The notes under the pieces were generated by a model that saw only the letters and a list, made by a program, of their open reading frames with translations, was not told the origin of the DNA and made no database searches. Below are positions 1 to 6,399 of a stretch of 7,846 bases of DNA, one piece after another. Position 1 is the first letter of the stretch; every line of letters starts with the position of its first letter. A program made the translations under genes and the position numbers. Origin of the DNA: Thermoplasmata archaeon (GTDB lineage: Archaea; Thermoplasmatota; Thermoplasmata; Thermoplasmatales; Thermoplasmataceae); assembly GCA_021793945.1 (NCBI GenBank), contig JAJYRT010000085.1, positions 1 to 7,846 of the forward strand. Direction: 5' to 3'.

Positions 1-768
1 GAGAAGATCGCAAACATAAAGATCGGCGTAGGGTTGGAAGTAGCTACAACAATTGGAGCGGTTGTTGGATCACTGCTGACAGTGTACCTGGATCACCACG
101 CCTTGACATGGCTCATTTATGTAATATTCGGGATTGTGCTGCTGGGATCCCTGGTTCCTGCGGTAAAGCGTGGGCAGAGCGAATTGCCACCTCACACAAG
201 ACCAGATTGGACAACACGCATTTTCGAGCTGTCCGGCAAATATCATGATGCAAGGCTGAAGAAGGACGTGAACTATAACGGAATAAGATGGTGGCTTGGG
301 GAGATAATAATGTTCTTTGCGGGTACGGTATCCGGGCTTCTGGGTATTGGTAGCGGTGCTCTCAAGGTTCTGGGGATGGACTGGGCAATGAACCTGCCAA
401 TGAAAGTCACTACCACCACCAGCAATTTTATGATAGGCATAACAGCCGCCACCGGAAGTTCTATCTACTGGTATTCTGGCTATATCCAGATATTCATCGC
501 TGCCGCCACGGCAATTGGCGTCGTGATCGGGGCTTATTTTGGAGCCAAGGCGCTGGTCAAGATTACCAACAAGGATATACGATGGATATTTCTGGCGATT
601 CTCTCATTTCTTGGGGTGGAGATGATTATCCGTGGTTTTGTCACCGATAATATCTTTTTCATGGTCCCGCTGATCCAGTTCTCAATTTCCATCGTGATCG
701 CCGTGGTCTTCATAGGAGTGCTTTATTTGCATAATTTGAGGAGGGTGAGGTCTGTTGAAGCACTTTGA
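1..768 (+). CDS. TauE/SafE-family membrane transporter (5'-truncated by window edge)
   Basis: Integral membrane protein of the TauE/SafE (DUF81) family, whose members are thought to export sulfite, sulfoacetate or other small organic anions; the substrate here cannot be read from sequence. The frame is open from base 1, so the gene begins upstream and the TTG at 34 is only an internal codon. 255 residues are visible. Hydrophobic helices lie at about residues 8-30, 34-52, 97-113, 128-145, 148-170, 181-198 and 207-240, with a charged loop at 53-95 between the two halves of the fold. The glycine-rich signature GLLGIGSGALKV (about 107-118) is the second-half motif of the family; the matching first-half motif would lie upstream. 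Family members are usually about 250-300 residues, and the visible part begins near the end of the first half, so roughly 50-80 N-terminal residues are missing. The last 14 bases overlap the DUF1634 gene, indicating one transcript. The family call is solid; the substrate is unknown. Confidence 0.85.
   Translation, partial: EKIANIKIGVGLEVATTIGAVVGSLLTVYLDHHALTWLIYVIFGIVLLGSLVPAVKRGQSELPPHTRPDWTTRIFELSGKYHDARLKKDVNYNGIRWWLGEIIMFFAGTVSGLLGIGSGALKVLGMDWAMNLPMKVTTTTSNFMIGITAATGSSIYWYSGYIQIFIAAATAIGVVIGAYFGAKALVKITNKDIRWIFLAILSFLGVEMIIRGFVTDNIFFMVPLIQFSISIVIAVVFIGVLYLHNLRRVRSVEAL
740..748 (+). promoter_or_regulatory. Shine-Dalgarno site for the DUF1634 gene
   Basis: GGAGG at 740-744 runs into GGTGA at 744-748, both matching the archaeal anti-Shine-Dalgarno sequence. 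GGTGA ends six bases before the TTG at 755. The site lies inside the end of the transporter gene, which favours coupled translation of the two proteins. Confidence 0.7.
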
Positions 769-1150
769 CGTTTACAGGATTATCAGTGCTTCTTTGAGAA
801 CCGGTGTGATATTGAGCATGGCCTCCATTATCAGCGGCGTAGTTATAATTATGATCAAGGGAGGCGCAGATGGCTACACCCTGGCCCAGATCGCAAGCTA
901 TTCCAAGGCCCAGACACTCTATTCATCCCTTATACCGCTCAACAACCTGTTTACCGGCATGTATCAGCTGGATGGAGCCTTTTACGTCGCATTCGGTCTG
1001 TGGGTTCTCATATTCACACCTATCACAGTTGTTGTCATTGCCCTTATTTCATTTATAGAAACCAGGAACAGGCTGTACATCGCTCTTTCATCGTGCGTAC
1101 TCTTTGTGCTCTTCTTTGCAATGCTTGTGGTACCGCACTTTCTATCCTGA
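755..1150 (+). CDS. DUF1634 family small membrane protein
   Basis: A 131-residue protein of unknown function resembling the DUF1634 family, which is found in archaea and bacteria mostly beside TauE/SafE transporters, as here. It has three predicted membrane helices at about residues 14-36, 73-100 and 106-129, with a mixed polar stretch (about 37-70) between the first and second. The block FTPITVVVIALISFIETRNR (87-106) followed by LY matches the family pattern of a helix ending in a charged loop. The TTG start is well supported: an in-frame TGA lies at 746-748, GGTGA is correctly spaced upstream, and no ATG or GTG occurs in between. It overlaps the transporter gene by 14 bases. A role as an accessory subunit or regulator of the transporter is inferred from that association only; no catalytic residues are visible. 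Confidence 0.8.
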   Translation: MKHFDVYRIISASLRTGVILSMASIISGVVIIMIKGGADGYTLAQIASYSKAQTLYSSLIPLNNLFTGMYQLDGAFYVAFGLWVLIFTPITVVVIALISFIETRNRLYIALSSCVLFVLFFAMLVVPHFLS

Positions 1151-1177
1151 AATGGTGTATTTCCAAGCTAGATAAGG

Positions 1178-1184
1178 TTTATAA
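1178..1184 (+). promoter_or_regulatory. TATA-box candidate for the GltD-like gene
   Basis: TTTATAA lies in the 66-base gap after the DUF1634 gene, with a purine-rich AAGG just before it where a BRE would sit. Its centre is about 36 bases upstream of the ATG at 1217, predicting a short leader of about 10 bases. GGGATCA at 1205-1211 could be a weak ribosome binding site. It indicates that the flavoprotein gene is a separate transcription unit. Confidence 0.5.
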
Positions 1185-1216
1185 CTGTCAAGCAGATTTC
1201 CTGTGGGATCAAGTAA

Positions 1217-2653
1217 ATGCTCAATTTCGAACGTGTCAAGCAGAGTCATGAAGATCCGGCAAAGAGGATCAAATCATTCGAAATTGAGCCAGTAAAGGAA
1301 TACACTGACAACGAAGCGTACGCCGAAGCCAGCAGGTGCATAGGATGCAACATCTGCACACAGGCATGTCCAGCCAGCCTTGACATAGGCGGCTACATCA
1401 GAAGCACTGCGATAGGAGACCCGGCCCAGACTGTCAGGATAGTTTTTGAGACACTGCCTTTCCCTGCAATAATCGGCAGGGTGTGTACCCATCTCTGTGA
1501 GGATATCTGTGTCCTTTACGACGAAGGCGGCCCGATAGCAATAAGGCACATCAAAAGGTATGCCGCAGATAAGTTCAGCGATTACGGGAAAATAATCAGC
1601 GTGCCCAAGAAAAAGTTTGTAGACAAGAAAGTTGCCATAATTGGCGGCGGACCTGCTGGTCTTACTGCAGCCTTCTATCTTTCAATCCAGGGCGTCAGGG
1701 TAGCCATATACGAGGCCCTGCCTGCGCTGGGTGGTTTCATGAAAACCGGAATTCCGAGGTACAGGCTACCCCAGGACGTGCTTGACAAGGAGATTAATTT
1801 CATCCTTTCACAGGGCGTTGAAGTTCACCTCAGCACGGTCGTAGGAAAGGATATCAAATTTTCCGAGATAATGCAGAACAATGACGCGGTCTTCATGTCC
1901 ATAGGCACGCACAAGCCACACATGACCGGAACTCCCGGATCAGATGCACCAAACGTTTATCACGCGATGAATTTCCTGCAAAGGGTTAGCCTCGGGGAAA
2001 ACATTGACGTTGGCAACGATGTTGTCGTAATCGGGGGAGGATTCACGGCAAATGACTCATCAAGAACGGCTATGCGCCTTGGCGCCAAGAACGTTATAAT
2101 CATGTATCGCAGGAGGGAGCAGGACAGGCCCGGCTATCCATCACTCAACGCGGAAGAGGAATTGGAAGAGTCCGTTGAAGAGTTTGTGAAATATGAATGG
2201 GAAGTCACTCCATTTGAATACGTTCAGGAAAACGGCAGGGTCGTAGCGGTGAAGTACTGGCAGAATGAAATGGTAGTGGAGAAGAGCGGAAGGGCCAAGC
2301 CTGTACCGATCAAGGACAAGGTGCATGAGATAAAGGCAGATACTGTCATAGAGGCGACCGGGCAGGAAACGGACTACTCATTCATAGATCCTGAGTATCT
2401 GAGGAGCCTCAGGTTGACGCCTCAGGGGCATGTGGTAGTTGACGATGTGGGAATGACATCCATACCCGGGCTGTTTTCAGGTGGCGATTCAACAAACATG
2501 AACAAGGACCTGATTTCCGCCGTCAGGGACGCGGACAAATCGGTCATGGGAATACTTGAGCACCTGAATCTCATGGATACAGTTTACGATGAGAAACTGC
2601 CAATTCTTGACAGGTGGAAAACATATTCCGCTTCCGCGGGAAGAAGAACCTAG
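1217..2653 (+). CDS. GltD-like NAD(P)H-dependent Fe-S flavoprotein (glutamate synthase small-subunit family)
   Basis: A 478-residue soluble oxidoreductase of the family that includes glutamate synthase beta subunit (GltD), the N-terminal half of dihydropyrimidine dehydrogenase (DPD), PreT and NfnB. It moves electrons from NAD(P)H through FAD to Fe-S clusters, or the reverse. The N-terminal Fe-S domain has seven cysteines: 41, 44, 47 and 51 (CIGCNICTQACP) and 90, 94 and 98. FAD binding is shown by IIGGGPAGLTAAFYL (141-155) and GIPRYRLP (178-185), the NAD(P) site by VIGGGFTANDSS (271-282), and the closing FAD contacts by EATGQ (379-383) and GLFSGGD (418-424). The length is normal for a GltD. 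An in-frame TAA directly precedes the ATG, fixing the start. No glutamate synthase large subunit or other partner lies in this window, so glutamate synthesis is not established; a pyrimidine-, ferredoxin- or sulfide-linked role is equally possible. CPASLDI and the GGPIAI block resemble DPD/PreT. Lys113 stands where GltD has Glu and DPD has a Gln cluster ligand. Confidence 0.85.
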   Translation: MLNFERVKQSHEDPAKRIKSFEIEPVKEYTDNEAYAEASRCIGCNICTQACPASLDIGGYIRSTAIGDPAQTVRIVFETLPFPAIIGRVCTHLCEDICVLYDEGGPIAIRHIKRYAADKFSDYGKIISVPKKKFVDKKVAIIGGGPAGLTAAFYLSIQGVRVAIYEALPALGGFMKTGIPRYRLPQDVLDKEINFILSQGVEVHLSTVVGKDIKFSEIMQNNDAVFMSIGTHKPHMTGTPGSDAPNVYHAMNFLQRVSLGENIDVGNDVVVIGGGFTANDSSRTAMRLGAKNVIIMYRRREQDRPGYPSLNAEEELEESVEEFVKYEWEVTPFEYVQENGRVVAVKYWQNEMVVEKSGRAKPVPIKDKVHEIKADTVIEATGQETDYSFIDPEYLRSLRLTPQGHVVVDDVGMTSIPGLFSGGDSTNMNKDLISAVRDADKSVMGILEHLNLMDTVYDEKLPILDRWKTYSASAGRRT

Positions 2654-3612
2654 TCCCTTGGAATCTTCTGGAACTCCATTGAATGCAGGCTTTCCATTTT
2701 AGAATATCCGTGCACGACCCTTTTCCACGTGAGTTTCAGTCCCATGTCCCGGAATTGCATCATCCTGTCGGTTATACCCTCATCGGTGCTAATTTCGTAA
2801 TAATTTATCATGCCTCCATCATTCAGGGCTGCGTACGCATTATCAATGAAGTTGAATGCATCGTGAGGCAGGTTCATTATAATCCTGTCGAACTTGCCGT
2901 GTCTCGAGATCTCCGCTGAGGAATCCGCGCAGATGGCATCAATGGTACCGGCCAGCCTGTTGATCTTGATGTTCTCCCTGAGGATTTCTACGGCGTCGCA
3001 GTTGGAATCGATTGCGACCACGCGCACCCTGGCATTCTTGACAATTGATATGGAGAACGGACCAATGCCGGAGAACATGTCGCACACATATTCTCCATTC
3101 CTGATCCTGCTGGAAATCAGCAACCTTTCCGTTGCCAGGCGGGGCGAGAAATATGCCTTTCTGACATTTACCCTCAGCGTGATTCCATTCTCCCTGTACA
3201 GCGTTTCCGGCAAGTCCTCACCGGCGAGGAGCTCAAGCGTTCTTTTACGGTGATCGCCCTTTACTCCCATATCCAGGTACACAGTCCGGATACTTTTCCT
3301 CGTCTTCAGTATCTCCTCAGCCTTCGACGAATAATCCTTCCCGTCAATATTCTTGATTATGGCAATGTGTCCAATAACATCAAAGGAACCGGGCTGAATC
3401 AGGGGCCTCAACTTTTCCTCATTGGGCTTTCCGTCCAGATCAATGATGGTGCCCGGAACTGATTCCGGAATGGTATCCGCCGATTTGACAGGTATGAAGA
3501 CCCTTTCCCCAGAGTTGTAAATTTTGTGTGAATTATCTATGATTCCCATCCTTTTCAGGATGGATATGGAGTCCTGCGCATCTTCCCTGTTCACGGAAAC
3601 GTGAATTGTCAT
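2650..3612 (-). CDS. trm5: tRNA (guanine37-N1)-methyltransferase Trm5
   Basis: A 320-residue cytoplasmic enzyme that transfers a methyl group from S-adenosylmethionine to N1 of G37, next to the tRNA anticodon, preventing +1 frameshifting. The archaeal/eukaryal Trm5 layout is complete: an N-terminal D1 region containing SFDVIGHIAII (76-86), the middle D2 region, and a Rossmann domain. YFSPRLATER (154-163) is the Trm5 block whose Glu (162 here) matches the proposed general base of the Methanocaldococcus jannaschii enzyme. DMFSGIGPF (178-186) is the SAM-binding motif I, IDSN (201-204) is the acidic motif II, and NLPH (247-250) is the catalytic NLP motif. The length suits archaeal Trm5b-type proteins of about 330-340 residues. 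The ATG overlaps the hel308 stop as ATGA and has a good ribosome binding site, so it is probably translated together with hel308. Its TAG stop shares a CTAG palindrome with the opposing flavoprotein gene. Function is confident; the Trm5a/b subtype is inferred. Confidence 0.92.
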   Translation of the reverse strand: MTIHVSVNREDAQDSISILKRMGIIDNSHKIYNSGERVFIPVKSADTIPESVPGTIIDLDGKPNEEKLRPLIQPGSFDVIGHIAIIKNIDGKDYSSKAEEILKTRKSIRTVYLDMGVKGDHRKRTLELLAGEDLPETLYRENGITLRVNVRKAYFSPRLATERLLISSRIRNGEYVCDMFSGIGPFSISIVKNARVRVVAIDSNCDAVEILRENIKINRLAGTIDAICADSSAEISRHGKFDRIIMNLPHDAFNFIDNAYAALNDGGMINYYEISTDEGITDRMMQFRDMGLKLTWKRVVHGYSKMESLHSMEFQKIPRD

Positions 3613-5669
3613 CTGTATCTCCCCTTAATCCGCTTGGCATGATCCACTGTCTCGTTCGCGAGCTTGGATGAAAATCCGAATATCCTGGAGATATCCGAGG
3701 GTTGCGCGGAAGCAACCTGATCCAGAGTCCTGTAACCCGCCCTGTGCAGCCTCCTTGCCCTGACCCTTCCTATGTTCGGTATGGTGATTAGGGAAAGGAC
3801 ATCTTCCTTAATTCCTTCCTTGATCCTTATATTCAGGCGTTCCAGGTCTCCCCTGATCTCCGGCTTGAACAATTCCGCCAGCCTGGAGAGTGAATATGAA
3901 ATCCAGTCAGCCGAGGCTATCTTGCTCTGCACGTCCCCAGGACCTATATTGAACTTCTCTGTTATGTCGATGATTGGGACCTCGTCTATCCAGTTCCTCA
4001 GTACTATTGCAGTCTTTGCAGCCGAATAATTGTCATCGTCATCATCGAATACCTCAATTTCTTCAAGAAAATCACTTATGTAAGGCATGTCCCCTGTTCT
4101 GGCCGAAAAATTGATCATGTCCGGGGTCCTGCATATATAGAAGAGGGCCAGATCAATGGAATGGGGCTTTTCAAAGTATTCCCTGAGTATCAGCGCGGTT
4201 TTTGGCTCTATGTAAAGATCGCTGACAGTCTTTCCGAATGTGGTCGCCTCGTAGTTTCCCATCCTCTCCCTGACAAAGTCCTCTGATACAAGGAAGCCCA
4301 GGGTTCTCTCGAGATCAGCATATATATCAGAGATAACGTTCTGCTGCCCGAAGAATGTCGATCCAAAGAATTTCTTCACCTCTTCGAGGTTTTTCGCAAT
4401 TCCCGTGGAAACCAGTGCAAGAACGTTCATCTGCAGTGCTCGTCTTCCTCCGAAAATGGAGATAATGGGTTCAGATTCTCCCGACAGGTATTCATGTGCC
4501 TTCTCTACGGCGCTATCTGTTGAGGCGTAGATCAGCGCTCTGCCCTCCGTGTCGTATCCGGGCCTGCCTGCCCTTCCAAGCATCTGGAGTATCTCTATTT
4601 TCTTCACATACTGGCTGTAACCATCCATGAACCTGCTCATGTCCCTGACCACTACGGTGCGAGCAGGAAGGTTCACTCCTGCAGCCAGGGTTGGCGTTGC
4701 CACCAGTACCTTTATGTAACGTTCCCTGAAAAGTCTCTCTATGGTATCCTTCTCCTTCATGGAAAGTCCGGCATGGTGAAACGAGACGCCTTTTCTCAAT
4801 AGGGATTTGAGCATCTCCTGGTATCTGTCAGCATCATCCCCCAGATCGATGAGGCTCTCCTCCAGAAAGACATATTTCCCCGTGATCGGGACTATCTGCT
4901 TTGCAAGCGCTTCTGCCCTGTTGCGGGAATTGACAAATACGAGAACCTGCCCTCCGCCTTCGATATCCGCGCTTATTATGTCATCCAGGTAGTTCTTTCC
5001 GCTCACATTTTCAAGTTTCCCGTCCGTATATTCTATCTCATTTCCATTGATCACTCCATACCTCAGCGGAACCGGCCTGAAATTGCTGCTGATCAATTTG
5101 CTCCTGAGCCATCTGGCCATGTCCTCTCCGTTGGAAATTGTGGCGGATAGCGATATAATGGTGAGGTCAGGGTTGAGGTACATGCAGGCGGAGAGTACCA
5201 TCTCAAGTTTTGGACCACGATCCGGATCACCTATGAGGTGAGCCTCGTCAGCTATGATAAGCCCAATATCGTACAGGATTGAGGGGTCGTGCCTTATCAT
5301 GGAATCCGCTTTCTCCGAGGTGCAGACCACAACATCATAATCTTTTATGAAGGACGGCGATGAATCCACATCTCCGACGGCTATTGTGACCCTCATCCCA
5401 AGCTTCCGGAGTTTCTTCAGGTCATCAAACTTTTCAGATGCAAGGGATTTGAGAGGAACGATATAAAGGGACTTCAGCCCCATTTTCTGCTTTTCCATGA
5501 TCGCCGCATATGCGATCAGGGTCTTTCCCGATGCAGTTGGAACAGTCACCAGGACATTAGTGCCGGCACGAATTGTCTCTATGGCTTCCTGTTGGTGCGG
5601 ATACAGATCATGATCGCCGCCAGCGATCTCAATGAATTCCACAGGGTAACCAAGTTCGCTTACTTTCAT
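3609..5669 (-). CDS. hel308: ATP-dependent DNA helicase Hel308 (Hjm)
   Basis: A 686-residue superfamily 2 helicase of the Ski2-like Hel308/Hjm group, which unwinds lagging strands at stalled replication forks with 3'-5' polarity and aids recombinational repair. Motifs in order: Q-motif YPHQQEA (23-29), Walker A PTASGKT (44-50), DEAH (141-144), SAT (175-177), motif IV VFVNSR (244-249), motif V TPTLAAGVNLPA (325-336) and motif VI QMLGRAGRPGYD (362-373). Winged-helix and ratchet regions follow, then a C-terminal helix-hairpin-helix domain with IPNIGRVRARRLHRAG (630-645), as in known Hel308. The length is typical (about 690-720). The start is placed at the ATG at 5669 because Hel308 proteins characteristically open with MK(V/I)SEL and a TATTTTA box lies about 29 bases upstream, giving a nearly leaderless message. 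A GTG at 5693 would add eight residues that do not fit the family and would overlap that box. Oddity: a run of five aspartates at about residue 542-546. trm5 follows with a four-base overlap. Confidence 0.95.
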   Translation of the reverse strand: MKVSELGYPVEFIEIAGGDHDLYPHQQEAIETIRAGTNVLVTVPTASGKTLIAYAAIMEKQKMGLKSLYIVPLKSLASEKFDDLKKLRKLGMRVTIAVGDVDSSPSFIKDYDVVVCTSEKADSMIRHDPSILYDIGLIIADEAHLIGDPDRGPKLEMVLSACMYLNPDLTIISLSATISNGEDMARWLRSKLISSNFRPVPLRYGVINGNEIEYTDGKLENVSGKNYLDDIISADIEGGGQVLVFVNSRNRAEALAKQIVPITGKYVFLEESLIDLGDDADRYQEMLKSLLRKGVSFHHAGLSMKEKDTIERLFRERYIKVLVATPTLAAGVNLPARTVVVRDMSRFMDGYSQYVKKIEILQMLGRAGRPGYDTEGRALIYASTDSAVEKAHEYLSGESEPIISIFGGRRALQMNVLALVSTGIAKNLEEVKKFFGSTFFGQQNVISDIYADLERTLGFLVSEDFVRERMGNYEATTFGKTVSDLYIEPKTALILREYFEKPHSIDLALFYICRTPDMINFSARTGDMPYISDFLEEIEVFDDDDDNYSAAKTAIVLRNWIDEVPIIDITEKFNIGPGDVQSKIASADWISYSLSRLAELFKPEIRGDLERLNIRIKEGIKEDVLSLITIPNIGRVRARRLHRAGYRTLDQVASAQPSDISRIFGFSSKLANETVDHAKRIKGRYR
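3617..3624 (-). promoter_or_regulatory. Shine-Dalgarno site for trm5
   Basis: Read on the minus strand this is GGGGAGAT. The GGGGA core ends seven bases before the trm5 ATG (3612) and lies within the last codons of hel308. It supports re-initiation at the ATGA junction rather than a separate promoter. Confidence 0.6.
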
Positions 5670-5694
5670 CTGCCAATGGAGATTGCTGCACACC

Positions 5695-5701
5695 TAAAAT
5701 A
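5695..5701 (-). promoter_or_regulatory. TATA box for the hel308-trm5 operon
   Basis: Read on the minus strand this is TATTTTA. Its centre is about 29 bases upstream of the ATG at 5669, so transcription should begin within a few bases of that codon. Together with the weak match to a ribosome binding site there, this suggests a leaderless or near-leaderless mRNA and argues against the GTG at 5693. Confidence 0.55.
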
Positions 5702-5748
5702 CCATTTCCCTTCTTCTGACATGTGTGCGTTGGGACGTCTTGCAATAA

Positions 5749-5755
5749 TTTTTAA
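5749..5755 (+). promoter_or_regulatory. TATA box for the arfC-ahcY operon
   Basis: TTTTTAA, preceded by an A/T-rich AATAA stretch, is centred about 26 bases upstream of the GTG at 5778. That is the usual archaeal spacing from TATA centre to transcription start, so the message probably begins at the start codon itself. No Shine-Dalgarno sequence precedes this GTG, as expected for a leaderless gene. Confidence 0.6.
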
Positions 5756-5777
5756 CCGTCTTGCCATAAACGGTACT

Positions 5778-6398
5778 GTGACGTCAAGGCCATACATAAT
5801 AATCAACGTTGCGCAGAGCCTCAACGGCATGATTGCCGGAAATGGCGGCAGAAGGGTATCGATCTCATGCGATGAAGACATGAAGCGCGTTGATGGCATC
5901 AGGAGTTCCGTTGATGCCATAATGGTGGGGGCCAATACCGTAATAAACGACAATCCTTCCCTGACCATCAGGGGGAAAAACGGAGCCAACCCGAAGAGGA
6001 TCGTGCTGGACAACAAGCTCAGGGTTCCAGAAACCGCGAATATATTCGACGGTACGGCTGACACCCTGATTTTCACGTCACAGAGAGGCAGGAACTTGCC
6101 AAATGCCAGGATGATAGTGCGTGACGAGGCAGACCTGAGCGTGGATAAAATCATGGACCACCTGCATGGCCTCGGCTTCAGGCGCATCCTGGTGGAGGGA
6201 GGGAGAACAGTGATAAACGAGCTTTTATCGGAAGGCCTGTGTGATGAATTCTTCATCTACGTGGGGAACATACTCATACGTGATGGACTGCCCCTCTTCC
6301 AGCCTCAAAGGGACATAAGGGATATAGTTATTGGGAAAACTATTATTGGGAATGGCGTGCTTTACACACTGGACTGTAAGAAGCTGAAGGGTGAATAA
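5778..6398 (+). CDS. arfC: 2,5-diamino-6-ribosylamino-4(3H)-pyrimidinone 5'-phosphate reductase (archaeal RibD/Rib7-type reductase)
   Basis: A 206-residue NAD(P)H-dependent reductase of archaeal and fungal-type riboflavin biosynthesis. It reduces the ribosyl side chain of the diaminopyrimidinone phosphate to ribityl before deamination, whereas bacterial RibD deaminates first. The protein is a single RibD C-terminal (DHFR-like) domain with no deaminase domain, as expected for this enzyme. Visible family motifs are PYIIINVAQSLNG (5-17), VDAIMVGANTVINDNPSLT (45-63), NPKRIVLDNKLRVP (71-84), and ILVEGG (137-142) followed by LLSEGLCDEFFIY (149-161). The commonly seen SLDG is SLNG here. The GTG start is chosen because the protein then begins just before the conserved PYI block and a TATA box lies 26 bases upstream. 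The frame stays open back to an ATG at 5592, but that would add 62 unrelated residues and overlap hel308. ahcY follows after one base. No other riboflavin gene is visible here. Confidence 0.88.
   Translation: MTSRPYIIINVAQSLNGMIAGNGGRRVSISCDEDMKRVDGIRSSVDAIMVGANTVINDNPSLTIRGKNGANPKRIVLDNKLRVPETANIFDGTADTLIFTSQRGRNLPNARMIVRDEADLSVDKIMDHLHGLGFRRILVEGGRTVINELLSEGLCDEFFIYVGNILIRDGLPLFQPQRDIRDIVIGKTIIGNGVLYTLDCKKLKGE
6389..6394 (+). promoter_or_regulatory. Shine-Dalgarno site for ahcY
   Basis: GGGTGA sits within the last arfC codons and ends five bases before the GTG at 6400. This spacing favours 6400 over the in-frame GTG at 6391, which itself overlaps the site. Confidence 0.55.
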
Positions 6399-6399
6399 A

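Noticed and set aside
1000..1251. Plus-strand frame across the DUF1634 end and the intergenic gap
   Set aside because: Frame-shifted shadow of the membrane protein gene running through the promoter of the next gene.
2894..3253. Plus-strand open frame inside trm5
   Set aside because: Antisense to conserved Trm5 motifs, with no independent coding evidence.
5670..5693. GTG at 5693 as the hel308 start
   Set aside because: Adds eight residues before the family-typical MKVSEL opening and starts upstream of the predicted transcription start.
5592..5777. N-terminal extension of the arfC reading frame
   Set aside because: Not family-like, overlaps hel308 and would span the likely promoter; the GTG at 5778 fits better.
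5666..6256. Long minus-strand open frame opposite arfC
   Set aside because: Serine/proline-rich, low-information protein antisense to a clear reductase; no motif, and it spans the divergent promoter.
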